A stretch of 64,000 bases of DNA, from assembly GCF_009857445.1 (NCBI RefSeq), contig NZ_WWCN01000002.1:186001-250000 (forward strand), in the 5' to 3' direction. Below, piece by piece: positions 25,902 to 33,956 of this stretch. The translations under genes were made by a program, and so were the position numbers. Numbering within the stretch: the first letter of the stretch is position 1; each line of letters starts with the position of its first letter. This DNA is from Duganella flavida. Its GTDB lineage: Bacteria > Pseudomonadota > Gammaproteobacteria > Burkholderiales > Burkholderiaceae_D. Under the pieces are notes generated by a model. It did not search any database. It was not told where the DNA came from and saw only the letters and a list, made by a program, of their open reading frames with translations.

Positions 25902-26495
25902 ATGAAAAAAGTTCTCGCCTTTGCTTTGATTGCTGTTTCCTTGTTGGCCGGCTGCGGCGAGAAGAAGGTGGAGGCGCCGAAGCTGGCGTTCCAGAGCACT
26001 GACCTCACCGGCGCGTCGTTCGCCAAGGACTTCGCGCTCACTGACCACACCGGCAAACCGCGCACAATGGCGGACTTCAAGGGCAAGGTGGTGGTGATGT
26101 TCTTCGGCTATACCCAGTGCCCCGACGTGTGCCCGACTACGATGGCGGAATTGACCGAGGTGCTCAAGCAGCTCGGCCCGCAAGCGGATCAGGTACAGGT
26201 GTTGTTCGTTACCGTCGATCCTGAGCGCGATACGCAGGAGCTGCTGGCCCAGTACGTCCCGGCCTTCGACAAGCGCTTTATCGGCCTGTACGGCACGCCG
26301 GAACAGACCGCCGCTGTCGGCAAGGAGTTCAAGGTGATTTACACCAAGGTGCCGGGCAGCAGCAAGGACAATTACACGGTAGACCACAGCGCCGCCAGCT
26401 ATGTGTTCGACAAACAGGGCAAGCTGCGCCTGCTACTGCGTAACGGACAAGGCGTCGCGCCGGCCGTGCACGACATCAAGCTGTTGCTGGGCTGA
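25902..26495 (+). CDS. SCO1/SenC family copper chaperone lipoprotein
   Basis: 197 residues from ATG 25902. Lipoprotein signal ends LLAGC (Cys18). The SCO copper site is complete: Cys73 and Cys77 in TQCPDVCPTT and His162 in VDHSAASYVFD. SCO proteins load copper into the CuA site of subunit II. The 218-bp gap behind ctaB (25684-25901) shows no gene and no clear terminator, so it may have its own promoter. This is the second SCO-type protein in the cluster. Confidence 0.94.
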   Translation: MKKVLAFALIAVSLLAGCGEKKVEAPKLAFQSTDLTGASFAKDFALTDHTGKPRTMADFKGKVVVMFFGYTQCPDVCPTTMAELTEVLKQLGPQADQVQVLFVTVDPERDTQELLAQYVPAFDKRFIGLYGTPEQTAAVGKEFKVIYTKVPGSSKDNYTVDHSAASYVFDKQGKLRLLLRNGQGVAPAVHDIKLLLG

Positions 26496-26499
26496 TCGC

Positions 26500-27537
26500 A
26501 TGCAGCAGCGCTTCCAGCCCTACACCCGCCTGGCCGCCGTTATCCTGCTGGTGATCGGCTGCCTGATCGTGCTGCGGCCGTTCCTTGCCGCGATCCTGTT
26601 TGCCGCCGCCATCACGATTTCCAGCTGGCCGCTGTACCAGCGTTTGCTGGCGCGCCTCAAGCAGCGCCGCACCATTGCCGCGCTGGCGATGAGCGTGGGG
26701 CTGACCTTGCTGATCATCGTGCCGCTGGCTTTGGTGACGTGGAATATCGCCGACAACGCTTCCGATTTTTATGACCAGGTGAAAGCAGGCCTGGGTAGCG
26801 GTACGCTCGATCCACCTGCGTGGCTGAAGGATATCCCGCTGGCCGGCGAAGCCGCCTACAACTATCTCGCCAAGCTGCTGCATAATCGCGAGGAGTTGCT
26901 GAACGTCGCCAAGAACTTGCTGGAGCCGGGACGCCGTATCCTGCTCGGCGGCGGCATGGTGCTGGGCAGCGGCGTGGCGCAGGTGAGCCTGGCCGTGTTC
27001 GTCAGCTTCTTCCTGTATCGCGATGGGCAAGCCATCGTACAAGCGCTGGCCAGCGGCATGGATAAGCTGATCGGCGAGCAGAGCGTGGCAGTCGCTGACA
27101 CCGTCAGCCGCACCGTGCGTGGCGTGATGTATGGCTTGCTGGGCACGGCGCTGGCGCAAGCCGCAGTGGCTGCAGTCGGCTTCCTGATTGCAGGCGTGCC
27201 GGCGGTGGCACTGCTGTCGGTCGCCACTTTCCTGTTCTCGCTGATTCCGGTCGGCCCGCCTTTGATCTGGGGGGGCGCCACCATCTGGCTGTTCAACCAG
27301 GGCAGCACCGGCTGGGCCATCTTCATGCTCGTGTGGGGGATGTTCGTGATCAGCGGCGTCGACAACGTGGTCAAGCCAGTGCTGATCTCGCGCGGCAGCA
27401 GCCTGCCGTTTATCCTGGTACTGCTGGGCGTGATGGGCGGCGTGCTGGCGTTCGGTTTTGTCGGCCTGTTCATCGGTCCGACCTTGCTGGCGGTAGGCCT
27501 CGGCCTGCTGCGCAGCTGGACTGGTAACGCGGTTTAA
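26500..27537 (+). CDS. AI-2E family (PerM-like) membrane transporter
   Basis: 345 residues from ATG 26500, 4 bp behind the sco stop. About eight transmembrane helices with the family pattern: paired N-terminal helices, a polar stretch (residues about 75-150), FVSFFLYRDGQAI, the glycine/proline-rich IPVGPPLIWGGATIW, and ISGVDNVVKPVLISRGSSLPFILVLLGVMGG near the C-terminus. Family members export autoinducer-2 or act as Na+/H+ antiporters; the substrate here is unknown. Its stop overlaps the convergent solute-binding protein gene. Confidence 0.85.
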   Translation: MQQRFQPYTRLAAVILLVIGCLIVLRPFLAAILFAAAITISSWPLYQRLLARLKQRRTIAALAMSVGLTLLIIVPLALVTWNIADNASDFYDQVKAGLGSGTLDPPAWLKDIPLAGEAAYNYLAKLLHNREELLNVAKNLLEPGRRILLGGGMVLGSGVAQVSLAVFVSFFLYRDGQAIVQALASGMDKLIGEQSVAVADTVSRTVRGVMYGLLGTALAQAAVAAVGFLIAGVPAVALLSVATFLFSLIPVGPPLIWGGATIWLFNQGSTGWAIFMLVWGMFVISGVDNVVKPVLISRGSSLPFILVLLGVMGGVLAFGFVGLFIGPTLLAVGLGLLRSWTGNAV

Positions 27538-28337
27538 AAGTTCAGTAGCCGCGCCGCCAGCTCAGGATCGAGGTGGCGTTCGAAGATGCGCTTGAGTGTG
27601 CCGTCTTCGCGCATGGCGCGGATGGTCTGGCTGACACGCGCCGCCAGCGCTTCATCGACATGTTGGCGTGACAGGATCAGGCCGCCCACTACCGTATCCT
27701 TGGGCGGCGCCCAATCCATGATGCGGTAGCTGCCCGCCATGGTTTCCTGCTTGACTAGCGGATACCAGCCGGTGCTGATCGCCATCACCGCCTGCACCCG
27801 GCCTACCTTGAACAGGCGCAGCATGGCTTCGTAGTCGGGCGCTTCATACACGCGGCCTTTGGCGCGCAGGCGCTCCAGCCACGCATCGTAGACTTTGCCG
27901 TGGCGGAAGGTCTTGATCACGCCGATCTTGATGGTGGGATCGGCCAGGAAGTCGTCCATGCTGCGGATGCTGGTGCTGACGTCCTTGTGGAGTAACACGT
28001 AGTTGCGTTCCGAAATATACGGCACCACGCGCGCGTACTTCTCGCGCTCCGGCGTCGACATGGCGGACACCGACAAATCAATGGTGCCGCCATTCAGCCC
28101 AGCCCAGATGCGCACGCGCGAATCGGTGCTGGGGTCGATGGTGCAGCCGAGCCGGCGTGCCACTTCGTCGACCACATCCTTGTCGATGCCGGTCCAGTGG
28201 CCGTCGGCAGTTTTATAGTAGAGCGCGCCGTACTCGTAGAAGGCGCTGCGCAGGTGGCCGCAGGCGCCGCTGGTTTCGGCGCCGGCCGTGGAGCTCAGGC
28301 CGAGCAGGGCGGCGGACAGGATAAGCCGGGCTAACAT
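27534..28337 (-). CDS. Periplasmic amino-acid-type solute-binding protein
   Basis: 267 residues. Signal peptide (MLARLILSAALLGLSSTAGAE) followed by a bacterial extracellular solute-binding family 3 domain: YKTADGHWTGIDKDVVDEVARRLG, the region AGLNGGTIDLSVSAMSTPEREK, and a C-terminal IRAMREDGTLKRIFERH. No ABC permease or ATPase gene is next to it, so it may serve an unlinked transporter or be a stand-alone sensor. Downstream of the CNNM/CorC gene by 18 bp on the same strand. Confidence 0.85.
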   Translation of the reverse strand: MLARLILSAALLGLSSTAGAETSGACGHLRSAFYEYGALYYKTADGHWTGIDKDVVDEVARRLGCTIDPSTDSRVRIWAGLNGGTIDLSVSAMSTPEREKYARVVPYISERNYVLLHKDVSTSIRSMDDFLADPTIKIGVIKTFRHGKVYDAWLERLRAKGRVYEAPDYEAMLRLFKVGRVQAVMAISTGWYPLVKQETMAGSYRIMDWAPPKDTVVGGLILSRQHVDEALAARVSQTIRAMREDGTLKRIFERHLDPELAARLLNF

Positions 28338-28355
28338 ATCTCCTCCGTGGGCCGG

Positions 28356-29693
28356 TCAGTCCTGGTCGGCGTTATCCTCAGTATCGTCCTTCGGGATAAC
28401 CTTGACCAGCAGGATGCGCGGACCATTCATTTTCTTGGCGACGATGTCGAAACTGCGGAAGCTGATACGCTGGCCCTGTTTCGGGATATCGCCCAGTTTC
28501 AGCATAATCAAGCCGCCTACCGATTCTACCTCTTCCAGGCCCAGTTCTTCATTTTCAATATCGATGCCGAGGGTGCGCTCAAGCGAGAAAATCGGCAGGC
28601 TGGCTTTGCCGACCAGGGTGCCGTCCTCCTGCTTGAGCCAGTCGTTTTCATTGAGGCGGAATTCGTCGTGGATTTCGCCGACCATGGCGCCCAGCAGGTT
28701 GTCGAGCGTGATGAAGCCCAGCGGGCGCTTGCCTTTTTCGCCGATGACTGCAAAGTGCGGCGCGCCGTCTCGGAAGCGGCGGAATTGTTCCAACGCCGGG
28801 GTACGGGCGGAAATCGTTTCCACCGGGCGCAGAAAGGGCACCAGGTCGGTGATCTGCTTACCGGACTGCATGGCGAAGAACAAATCTTTCAGGTGCACCA
28901 CGCCCAGCACGGTTTCGCCATCTTTGTCGTAGTAGGGATAGCGGCTGAAGCGGTTGCGCAGCATGGTGTCCAGATTGTCCTTGAGTGGACGGGTCGCGTG
29001 CAGGCCGATCACTTCATTAATTGGGCGCATCAGATCAGACACCGACAGGTCGCTGAAATCCAGCGAGTGGGCCAGGATGTTGCGTTCGTCCTCGTTGAAT
29101 TTCTCGCCCGGCTGGCTGGTGCGCAAAATCAGTTTCAGCTCATCTACCGAGTAGTGGCTGTCGTGACCACCTTTGCCGGACAAGCCGGCCAGGCCCAGCA
29201 CCATATTGGCGCTGGCGTTAAGCAGGTAGATGAACGGGTACATGGCCCAATAAAAGCCATACAGCGGCAACGCCGCCCACAAGCCGACTGCTTCTGGCAT
29301 GCGGATCGCCAGCGACTTCGGCGCCAGTTCGCCGACCACGATGTGCAGGAAGGAAATCACGCCGAATGCGAACACGAAGGCGATGCCGTGTACCAGCTCA
29401 GGCGAGGTGATGCCGATGAAAGTGAGCAGCGGCTCCAGCAAACCGGCAAACGCCGGCTCGCCGACCCAGCCGAGGCCCAGCGAGGCCAGCGTAATGCCGA
29501 GCTGGCAAGCGGACAGATAGGCGTCCAGCTCGCCGTGGACTTTGCCGAGGATGCGCCCCTTGATTCCCTGTGTCTTAGCGATGGCGCGAACGCGCGTTTT
29601 TCGCAGTGTGACGATGCCGAATTCAGCAGCGACGAAGAAACCGTTCAAAGCAACCAGAAGGATGGCGAGAACGACAAGCAGGAAGTTTTGCAT
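28356..29693 (-). CDS. Hemolysin-like CNNM/CorC family protein (DUF21-CBS-CorC_HlyC)
   Basis: 445 residues. An N-terminal DUF21 membrane domain (residues about 1-200, ALNGFFVAAEFGIVTLRKTR and IVVGELAPKSLAIR), a CBS pair (about 215-335, SDLMRPINEVIGLHA, VLGVVHLKDLF) and a C-terminal transporter-associated CorC_HlyC domain (about 350-430). Family members are implicated in magnesium or cobalt efflux; the hemolysin name is historical. The 92-bp palindrome lies 53 bp upstream of its start. Confidence 0.9.
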   Translation of the reverse strand: MQNFLLVVLAILLVALNGFFVAAEFGIVTLRKTRVRAIAKTQGIKGRILGKVHGELDAYLSACQLGITLASLGLGWVGEPAFAGLLEPLLTFIGITSPELVHGIAFVFAFGVISFLHIVVGELAPKSLAIRMPEAVGLWAALPLYGFYWAMYPFIYLLNASANMVLGLAGLSGKGGHDSHYSVDELKLILRTSQPGEKFNEDERNILAHSLDFSDLSVSDLMRPINEVIGLHATRPLKDNLDTMLRNRFSRYPYYDKDGETVLGVVHLKDLFFAMQSGKQITDLVPFLRPVETISARTPALEQFRRFRDGAPHFAVIGEKGKRPLGFITLDNLLGAMVGEIHDEFRLNENDWLKQEDGTLVGKASLPIFSLERTLGIDIENEELGLEEVESVGGLIMLKLGDIPKQGQRISFRSFDIVAKKMNGPRILLVKVIPKDDTEDNADQD

Positions 29694-29746
29694 AGGGGCC
29701 GAGCGGCACTTTACGTAGTTGAAACCTGCATCTTAAACGATTTGTC

Positions 29747-29838
29747 ATCCGGGGTCAGGTCCTCCATTTCTACACGGTCTCTGCCGTAGCGATCGCTACG
29801 GCAGAGACCGTGTAGAAATGGAGGACCTGACCCCGGAT
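29747..29838. repeat. 92-bp perfect palindrome, GGGGTCAG repeat family
   Basis: Two 46-nt arms (29747-29792 and 29793-29838) are perfect reverse complements with no loop. Each arm starts ATCCGGGGTCAGGTCCTCC and continues to GTCTCTGCCGTAGCGA at the centre. The right arm touches the stop codon of the nhaR-type gene (29839-29841). The outer 25 or so bases recur with one mismatch inside comF at 15772-15796. As RNA it would form a very strong hairpin but has no T-run. Confidence 0.93.
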
Positions 29839-30741
29839 TTAAGCGAACAGGCCTGAGTGCACTTCGTTGAGGATGGTTTCGATGGCCGGGTGGGTGATTT
29901 TTCGGGCGCTGGAAATGGCGTAGAAATGCTCACGCAGCTCGGGGGCGTCGCCGATCAGCACGGCGCCGAATTGGTCTTCAATGTCCTGCGCAAGCGCCGA
30001 GGGGGCAAAGAACATGCCGAGGCCATTGCGCCCGAAAGTGTTGAGCATGGCGTTGTCTTCAAACTCGCCGACGATTTCCGGGCGCACGTTGTGCTGCACC
30101 AGCCAGGCGTCGATGCGGCCGCGCAGGGCGTTGTTGCGAGTCGGCAGCAGTAGCGGTGCGCCGTCCAGGCTGGCCGGGAAGTTGCGGCGGTATTTGCGCG
30201 CCAGCTTGGGCGTGCCGAATAGTTTCATGTCGCTTTCACCAAGCAGGTGGCTGAATACTTTCAAGCTGCCGCCAGCGCGCACGGTGCGGTCGGTCAGTAC
30301 TACGTCCAGCTTGCCCAAGGCGAGGTCGGCCAGCAGGTTTTCAAATTCATCTTCCATGCACACCAGCCGCACTTGCTTGCCCATGTTCTGCGTCGCCTGC
30401 AGCAGGCGGTAGGCGATCAGCTTGGGCAGCGAGTCGGAGATGCCGACGGTGAGGCGCATCTTGCCGGTGTCGGCTTCTTCCAATGCGTCTTGCAGTTGGT
30501 CGCCCAACGCGAAAATCTGGTCGCAATAACTGAGCGCCATCCGGCCAGCTTCGGTCGGCACCAAACGGCGTCCCTGGGGTTCAAGCAACTGCTTGCCGAT
30601 CGATTGTTCCAGCGAGGCGAGTTGCATGCTGATGGTCTGTACCGCCAGCCCGAGCTTCTCGGCGGCGCGCGTCACGCCGCCTTCTTTTGCCACGGTCCAG
30701 AAGAAATATAAGTGTCTGAAATTCAATCCACTGTGTTTCAT
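29839..30741 (-). CDS. nhaR: NhaR-type LysR-family transcriptional activator
   Basis: 300 residues. The N-terminus LNFRHLYFFWTVAKEGGVTRAAEKLGL with QTISMQLASLEQSIGKQLLEPQGRRLVPTEAG is the NhaR branch of LysR regulators, which respond to sodium in E. coli. The effector domain (residues 90-300) is complete. It is divergent from the DUF475-TerD cluster, so control of that cluster is the obvious inference; no Na+/H+ antiporter gene is adjacent. The 101-bp divergent gap holds a GAAGT/ACTTC inverted repeat. Confidence 0.85.
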   Translation of the reverse strand: MKHSGLNFRHLYFFWTVAKEGGVTRAAEKLGLAVQTISMQLASLEQSIGKQLLEPQGRRLVPTEAGRMALSYCDQIFALGDQLQDALEEADTGKMRLTVGISDSLPKLIAYRLLQATQNMGKQVRLVCMEDEFENLLADLALGKLDVVLTDRTVRAGGSLKVFSHLLGESDMKLFGTPKLARKYRRNFPASLDGAPLLLPTRNNALRGRIDAWLVQHNVRPEIVGEFEDNAMLNTFGRNGLGMFFAPSALAQDIEDQFGAVLIGDAPELREHFYAISSARKITHPAIETILNEVHSGLFA

Positions 30742-30755
30742 GGTTCTGTTTTTTC

Positions 30756-30768
30756 GAAGTAATACTTC
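30756..30768. promoter_or_regulatory. Inverted repeat GAAGT-N3-ACTTC in the nhaR/DUF475 divergent gap
   Basis: GAAGT at 30756-30760 and ACTTC at 30764-30768 are perfectly complementary around a 3-nt spacer, 15 bp from the nhaR start and 75 bp from the DUF475 start. This is a candidate LysR-type operator by position only; chance occurrence of such a short repeat cannot be excluded. Confidence 0.35.
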
Positions 30769-30842
30769 AATTATCTTCTATTTTTTAAAGTGTCGGTTTT
30801 CTTTACACTGCGTCCATCGATTAATAACTACGAGAGAAAACG

Positions 30843-31892
30843 ATGAAGCACTTCAGAATTTCTTTCCTCGTCAGCTTTATCTGCCTAGGCTTGGCAGGCT
30901 GGTGGGGCTATGAGCTAGCAGGGTGGGGCGGTGCGCTGTCTGCCTTTGGCGTGGCGCTGATTCTGGCGGCGATGGAAGTATCGCTGTCGTTCGACAACGC
31001 GGTGGTGAACGCCTCCGTGCTGAAGAACTGGGATGAATACTGGCAGAAACTGTTCCTCGGCATCGGCATCATCATCGCGGTGTTTGGTATGCGCCTGGTG
31101 TTCCCGCTGGTGATTGTGGCGGTGGCGGCTGACCTCAACATCGCTGATGTGTGGACGCTGGCACTGAATGATCCCAAAACGTACTCGATGCATCTGACCA
31201 ATCACCACGCTGAAGTGGCGGCATTCGGCGGCATGTTCCTGCTGCTGGTGTTCCTGAACTTCCTGCTGGATTCGGAGAAGGAAACGCACTGGCTCGGTAA
31301 CTTCGAGAAGAAGCTCGGCGCGCTGGGCAAGATCTCTTCGGTCTCAGTGATGATTTCGATCGCCGTGCTGCTGGGCTGTATGGGTCTGGTGGAAGAAGGC
31401 CAGAAGCTGGTAGTGCTGATTTCGGGCCTGTGGGGCATCCTGATCTACGTCGGTGTTGACGGCATCAGCAGCCTGCTGGAGAAGGAAGAAGAAGGCGGCG
31501 GCAATGTGGGCGACATGGTCAAGCGCGGCGGTATCGGCGGCTTCCTGTACCTCGAAGTGCTCGATGCTTCGTTCAGCTTCGACGGCGTGATCGGCGCGTT
31601 TGCGATTACCACTGACGTTGTGATCATCATGCTGGGCCTGGCGATTGGCGCGATGTTTGTTCGCTCGATGACGATTTACCTGGTGAAGAAAGGCACGCTG
31701 GACAAGTTCCTGTACCTCGAACACGGCGCTCACTATGCGATCGGTATTTTGGCCGCGATTATGTTGGCAAGCATGAAGTTCCATGTACCTGAAATCTTCA
31801 CCGGCCTGATTGGTGTGGCCTTCATCGGAGCTTCGGTGTGGTCCTCGGTACGCCATCGCCGCCAGCAAGAAACCCTCGCCGTCACGGCGTAA
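30843..31892 (+). CDS. DUF475 (TerC-superfamily) membrane protein
   Basis: 349 residues, about nine transmembrane helices. Two internally related acidic motifs, EVSLSFDNAVVNASVL (about 45-60) and EVLDASFSFDGVIGAFAIT (about 237-255), are the hallmark of the TerC/LysE-like superfamily, where such acidic residues contact metal ions. TerC relatives export manganese or work with TerD proteins in stress and tellurite resistance. First gene of the DUF475-TerD-AIM24-TerD cluster. A 12-bp stem hairpin follows its stop. Confidence 0.85.
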   Translation: MKHFRISFLVSFICLGLAGWWGYELAGWGGALSAFGVALILAAMEVSLSFDNAVVNASVLKNWDEYWQKLFLGIGIIIAVFGMRLVFPLVIVAVAADLNIADVWTLALNDPKTYSMHLTNHHAEVAAFGGMFLLLVFLNFLLDSEKETHWLGNFEKKLGALGKISSVSVMISIAVLLGCMGLVEEGQKLVVLISGLWGILIYVGVDGISSLLEKEEEGGGNVGDMVKRGGIGGFLYLEVLDASFSFDGVIGAFAITTDVVIIMLGLAIGAMFVRSMTIYLVKKGTLDKFLYLEHGAHYAIGILAAIMLASMKFHVPEIFTGLIGVAFIGASVWSSVRHRRQQETLAVTA

Positions 31893-31898
31893 AGAATA

Positions 31899-31932
31899 CG
31901 GCGGGCCGTTTATTACGGACAACGGCTCGCCG
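31899..31932. repeat. Intergenic hairpin between DUF475 and terD
   Basis: CGGCGGGCCGTT (31899-31910) pairs with AACGGCTCGCCG (31921-31932) with one G-T wobble and a 10-nt loop. There is no T-run, so it may be a processing or differential-expression hairpin rather than a terminator. The rest of the 99-bp gap contains short overlapping GTACC repeats at 31938-31958. Confidence 0.5.
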
Positions 31933-31991
31933 CCTTGTAGTACCTGGTACCTAGTACCCAAGTCCGGTTTTCATTTTTAGGAGTATCACAA

Positions 31992-32567
31992 ATGGCAATC
32001 AGTCTGCAAAAAGGCGGCAACGTCAACCTGAGCAAGGAAGCTCCCGGCCTCACCAAGATCGTGGTCGGTCTCGGCTGGGATGTGCGCAACACCGACGGCA
32101 ACGCGTTCGACCTGGATGGCTCGGCCTTCCTGCTGAAAGTGGATGGCAAAGTGCGCAACGACAACGACTTCATCTTCTACAACAACCTGAAATCGTCCGA
32201 CCAGTCGGTCGCTCACTCGGGCGACAACCGCACCGGCGCCGGCGATGGCGACGACGAAACCGTCACCATCGACCTGAGCAAGGTGCCGGCCGATGTGGAG
32301 CGCATCGCAATCTGCGCCACCATCCACGAAGGCGACCAGCGCCGCCAGAACTTCGGCATGGTGCAGAAGGCTTTCATCCGCACCGTGAACGCTGGCAGCA
32401 ATGCTGAAATCGCCCGCTACGATTTGTCGGAAGATGGTTCGACCGAGTCAGCGATGATCTTTGGCGAGGTATATCGCAACGGCGGCGATTGGAAGTTCAA
32501 GGCCGTCGGCCAGGGCTTTAAAGGCGGCCTCGGTCCGCTGGCTGGCTCGTTCGGCGTCGGCGTTTAA
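31992..32567 (+). CDS. terD: TerD family stress protein (first copy)
   Basis: 191 residues. N-terminus [30 protein letters not shown] is the TerD signature. [21 protein letters not shown] holds the acidic calcium-binding loop of the TerD/CABP fold. The family contributes to tellurite, phage and membrane stress responses; biochemical function is unsettled. TTTAGGAG precedes ATG 31992. It is cotranscribed with AIM24 and the second terD. Confidence 0.93.
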   Translation: MAISLQKGGNVNLSKEAPGLTKIVVGLGWDVRNTDGNAFDLDGSAFLLKVDGKVRNDNDFIFYNNLKSSDQSVAHSGDNRTGAGDGDDETVTIDLSKVPADVERIAICATIHEGDQRRQNFGMVQKAFIRTVNAGSNAEIARYDLSEDGSTESAMIFGEVYRNGGDWKFKAVGQGFKGGLGPLAGSFGVGV

Positions 32568-32591
32568 TTAACAAGGAAAGGACTCGTAATC

Positions 32592-33287
32592 ATGCCTGTA
32601 TTTTCGATCACTGGTGACGTCGATCCCTTTCTGCATGTCTCGATGCGGCAGGGTGAAAAAATCTACTGCGAATCGGACGCGATGGTGATGATGGAAGCCG
32701 CGCTCGATTTAAAGGGCAAGATCACCGGCGGCATCGGCGCTGCGATTATGCGCCGCTTTGCCAACGGCGAGTCCTTCTTCCAGCAGCACATCGAGGCAGT
32801 GCGCGGCGACGGCGATTGCTTGCTGGCGCCAACCCTGCCCGGTGCGATGCAGATTCTGGACGTGGGCAACCAGCAGTACATGCTGAGCGACGGCGCGTTT
32901 GTCGCCGCTACTTCCAGCGTTGAACTGAAGGTGCGCACGCAAAGCGTCGGCAATGCGCTGTTTGCGCAAAGCGGCGGCTTCTTCATCACCGAAACCAGCG
33001 GTGTGGGCCAGGTGGCGGTGTCCGGCTTCGGCGGGATTTCGCAACTGGAAGTGGAGCCGGGCCGCGACATCATTATCGATAACTCGCACGTGGTGGCATG
33101 GGATAGCGCGCTGCGCTACGACATCTCGGTGACCACGGGCGGCAATAGCGGATTCCTCAGCAACCTGGTGAACAGCCAGACCAGCGGCGAGGGCATGGTG
33201 CTGCGTTTCTCGGGCAAGGGCAAGGTCCTGATCTGCTCGCGCAACAGCACTTCGTTCCAGGCGTGGTTGCTGCGTCAATCCGCATAA
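32592..33287 (+). CDS. AIM24/TIGR00266 family protein
   Basis: 231 residues. Beta-rich protein of the TIGR00266 family: MRQGEKIYCESDAMVMM, a glycine-rich region GKITGGIGAAIMRRFANGESFF and a late GGISQLEVEPGRDIIIDNSHVVAWD. No catalytic motif is apparent. Relatives recur in ter-type operons, and its position between two terD genes suggests membership of the same membrane-stress complex. Confidence 0.88.
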   Translation: MPVFSITGDVDPFLHVSMRQGEKIYCESDAMVMMEAALDLKGKITGGIGAAIMRRFANGESFFQQHIEAVRGDGDCLLAPTLPGAMQILDVGNQQYMLSDGAFVAATSSVELKVRTQSVGNALFAQSGGFFITETSGVGQVAVSGFGGISQLEVEPGRDIIIDNSHVVAWDSALRYDISVTTGGNSGFLSNLVNSQTSGEGMVLRFSGKGKVLICSRNSTSFQAWLLRQSA

Positions 33288-33307
33288 GCGTACAACAAGG
33301 AGTTTCT

Positions 33308-33889
33308 ATGTCAGTCAATTTGAGCAAGGGCCAGAAGATCTCGCTGGAGAAGGAAGCCGGCGGAGCATTGGGCCGCGTCACCATGGGCCTCGGCTGGGAT
33401 GCCATCAAGACCAAGGGCTTCCTCGGTTTCGGCGCCAAGACCGAAGCGGTCGACCTCGACGCCTCGTGCGTGCTGTTCGACGAAGGCCATCGTCCGGTGG
33501 ATGTGATTTTCTTCCGCCAGCTGAAAAGCAAGGACGGCAGCGTGGTCCACACCGGCGACAACCGCACCGGCGCCGGCGATGGCGACGATGAGCAGATCAA
33601 CGTCGACCTGAATGGCGTGCCTTCGAATATCAAGAGCCTGGTGTTCACGGTGAATAGTTTCACCGGCCAGACCTTCGCGCAGGTGGAGAATGCGTATTGC
33701 CGTTTGCTGGATGCAGCAAATGGCCGCGAGGTAGCGCGCTTCAACCTGTCAGTACAGGGGCCGCACTCGGCGCAGATCATGGCCAAGGTCTACCGCCACA
33801 ACGGCGAGTGGAAAATGCACGCCATCGGCGAGAACGGTAACGGACGGACTTTCGACGACCTGCTGCCGCAGATCGCCGTGCACTTATGA
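33308..33889 (+). CDS. terD: TerD family stress protein (second copy)
   Basis: 193 residues from ATG 33308, which has AAGGAG upstream. It aligns throughout with the first TerD copy: MSVNLSKGQKISLEKE, VTMGLGWD and the same calcium loop [21 protein letters not shown]. It differs by an insert GFLGFGAKTEAVD near residue 38 and a different C-terminus, so the paralogues probably have distinct partners. Last gene before a strong terminator. Confidence 0.93.
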   Translation: MSVNLSKGQKISLEKEAGGALGRVTMGLGWDAIKTKGFLGFGAKTEAVDLDASCVLFDEGHRPVDVIFFRQLKSKDGSVVHTGDNRTGAGDGDDEQINVDLNGVPSNIKSLVFTVNSFTGQTFAQVENAYCRLLDAANGREVARFNLSVQGPHSAQIMAKVYRHNGEWKMHAIGENGNGRTFDDLLPQIAVHL

Positions 33890-33920
33890 GTTAACGACTT
33901 CGGCTGTGAGTAGTCTTTAA

Positions 33921-33954
33921 CGGAGCACTGTACCGGCAGTGCTCCGTTTTTTTT
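33921..33954 (+). terminator. Rho-independent terminator of the DUF475-TerD cluster
   Basis: Perfect 10-bp stem CGGAGCACTG / CAGTGCTCCG with loop TACCGG and eight T residues (33947-33954). It ends the terD operon. It lies directly downstream of the convergent porin stop as well but has no T-run in that direction. Confidence 0.93.
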
Positions 33955-33956
33955 CG

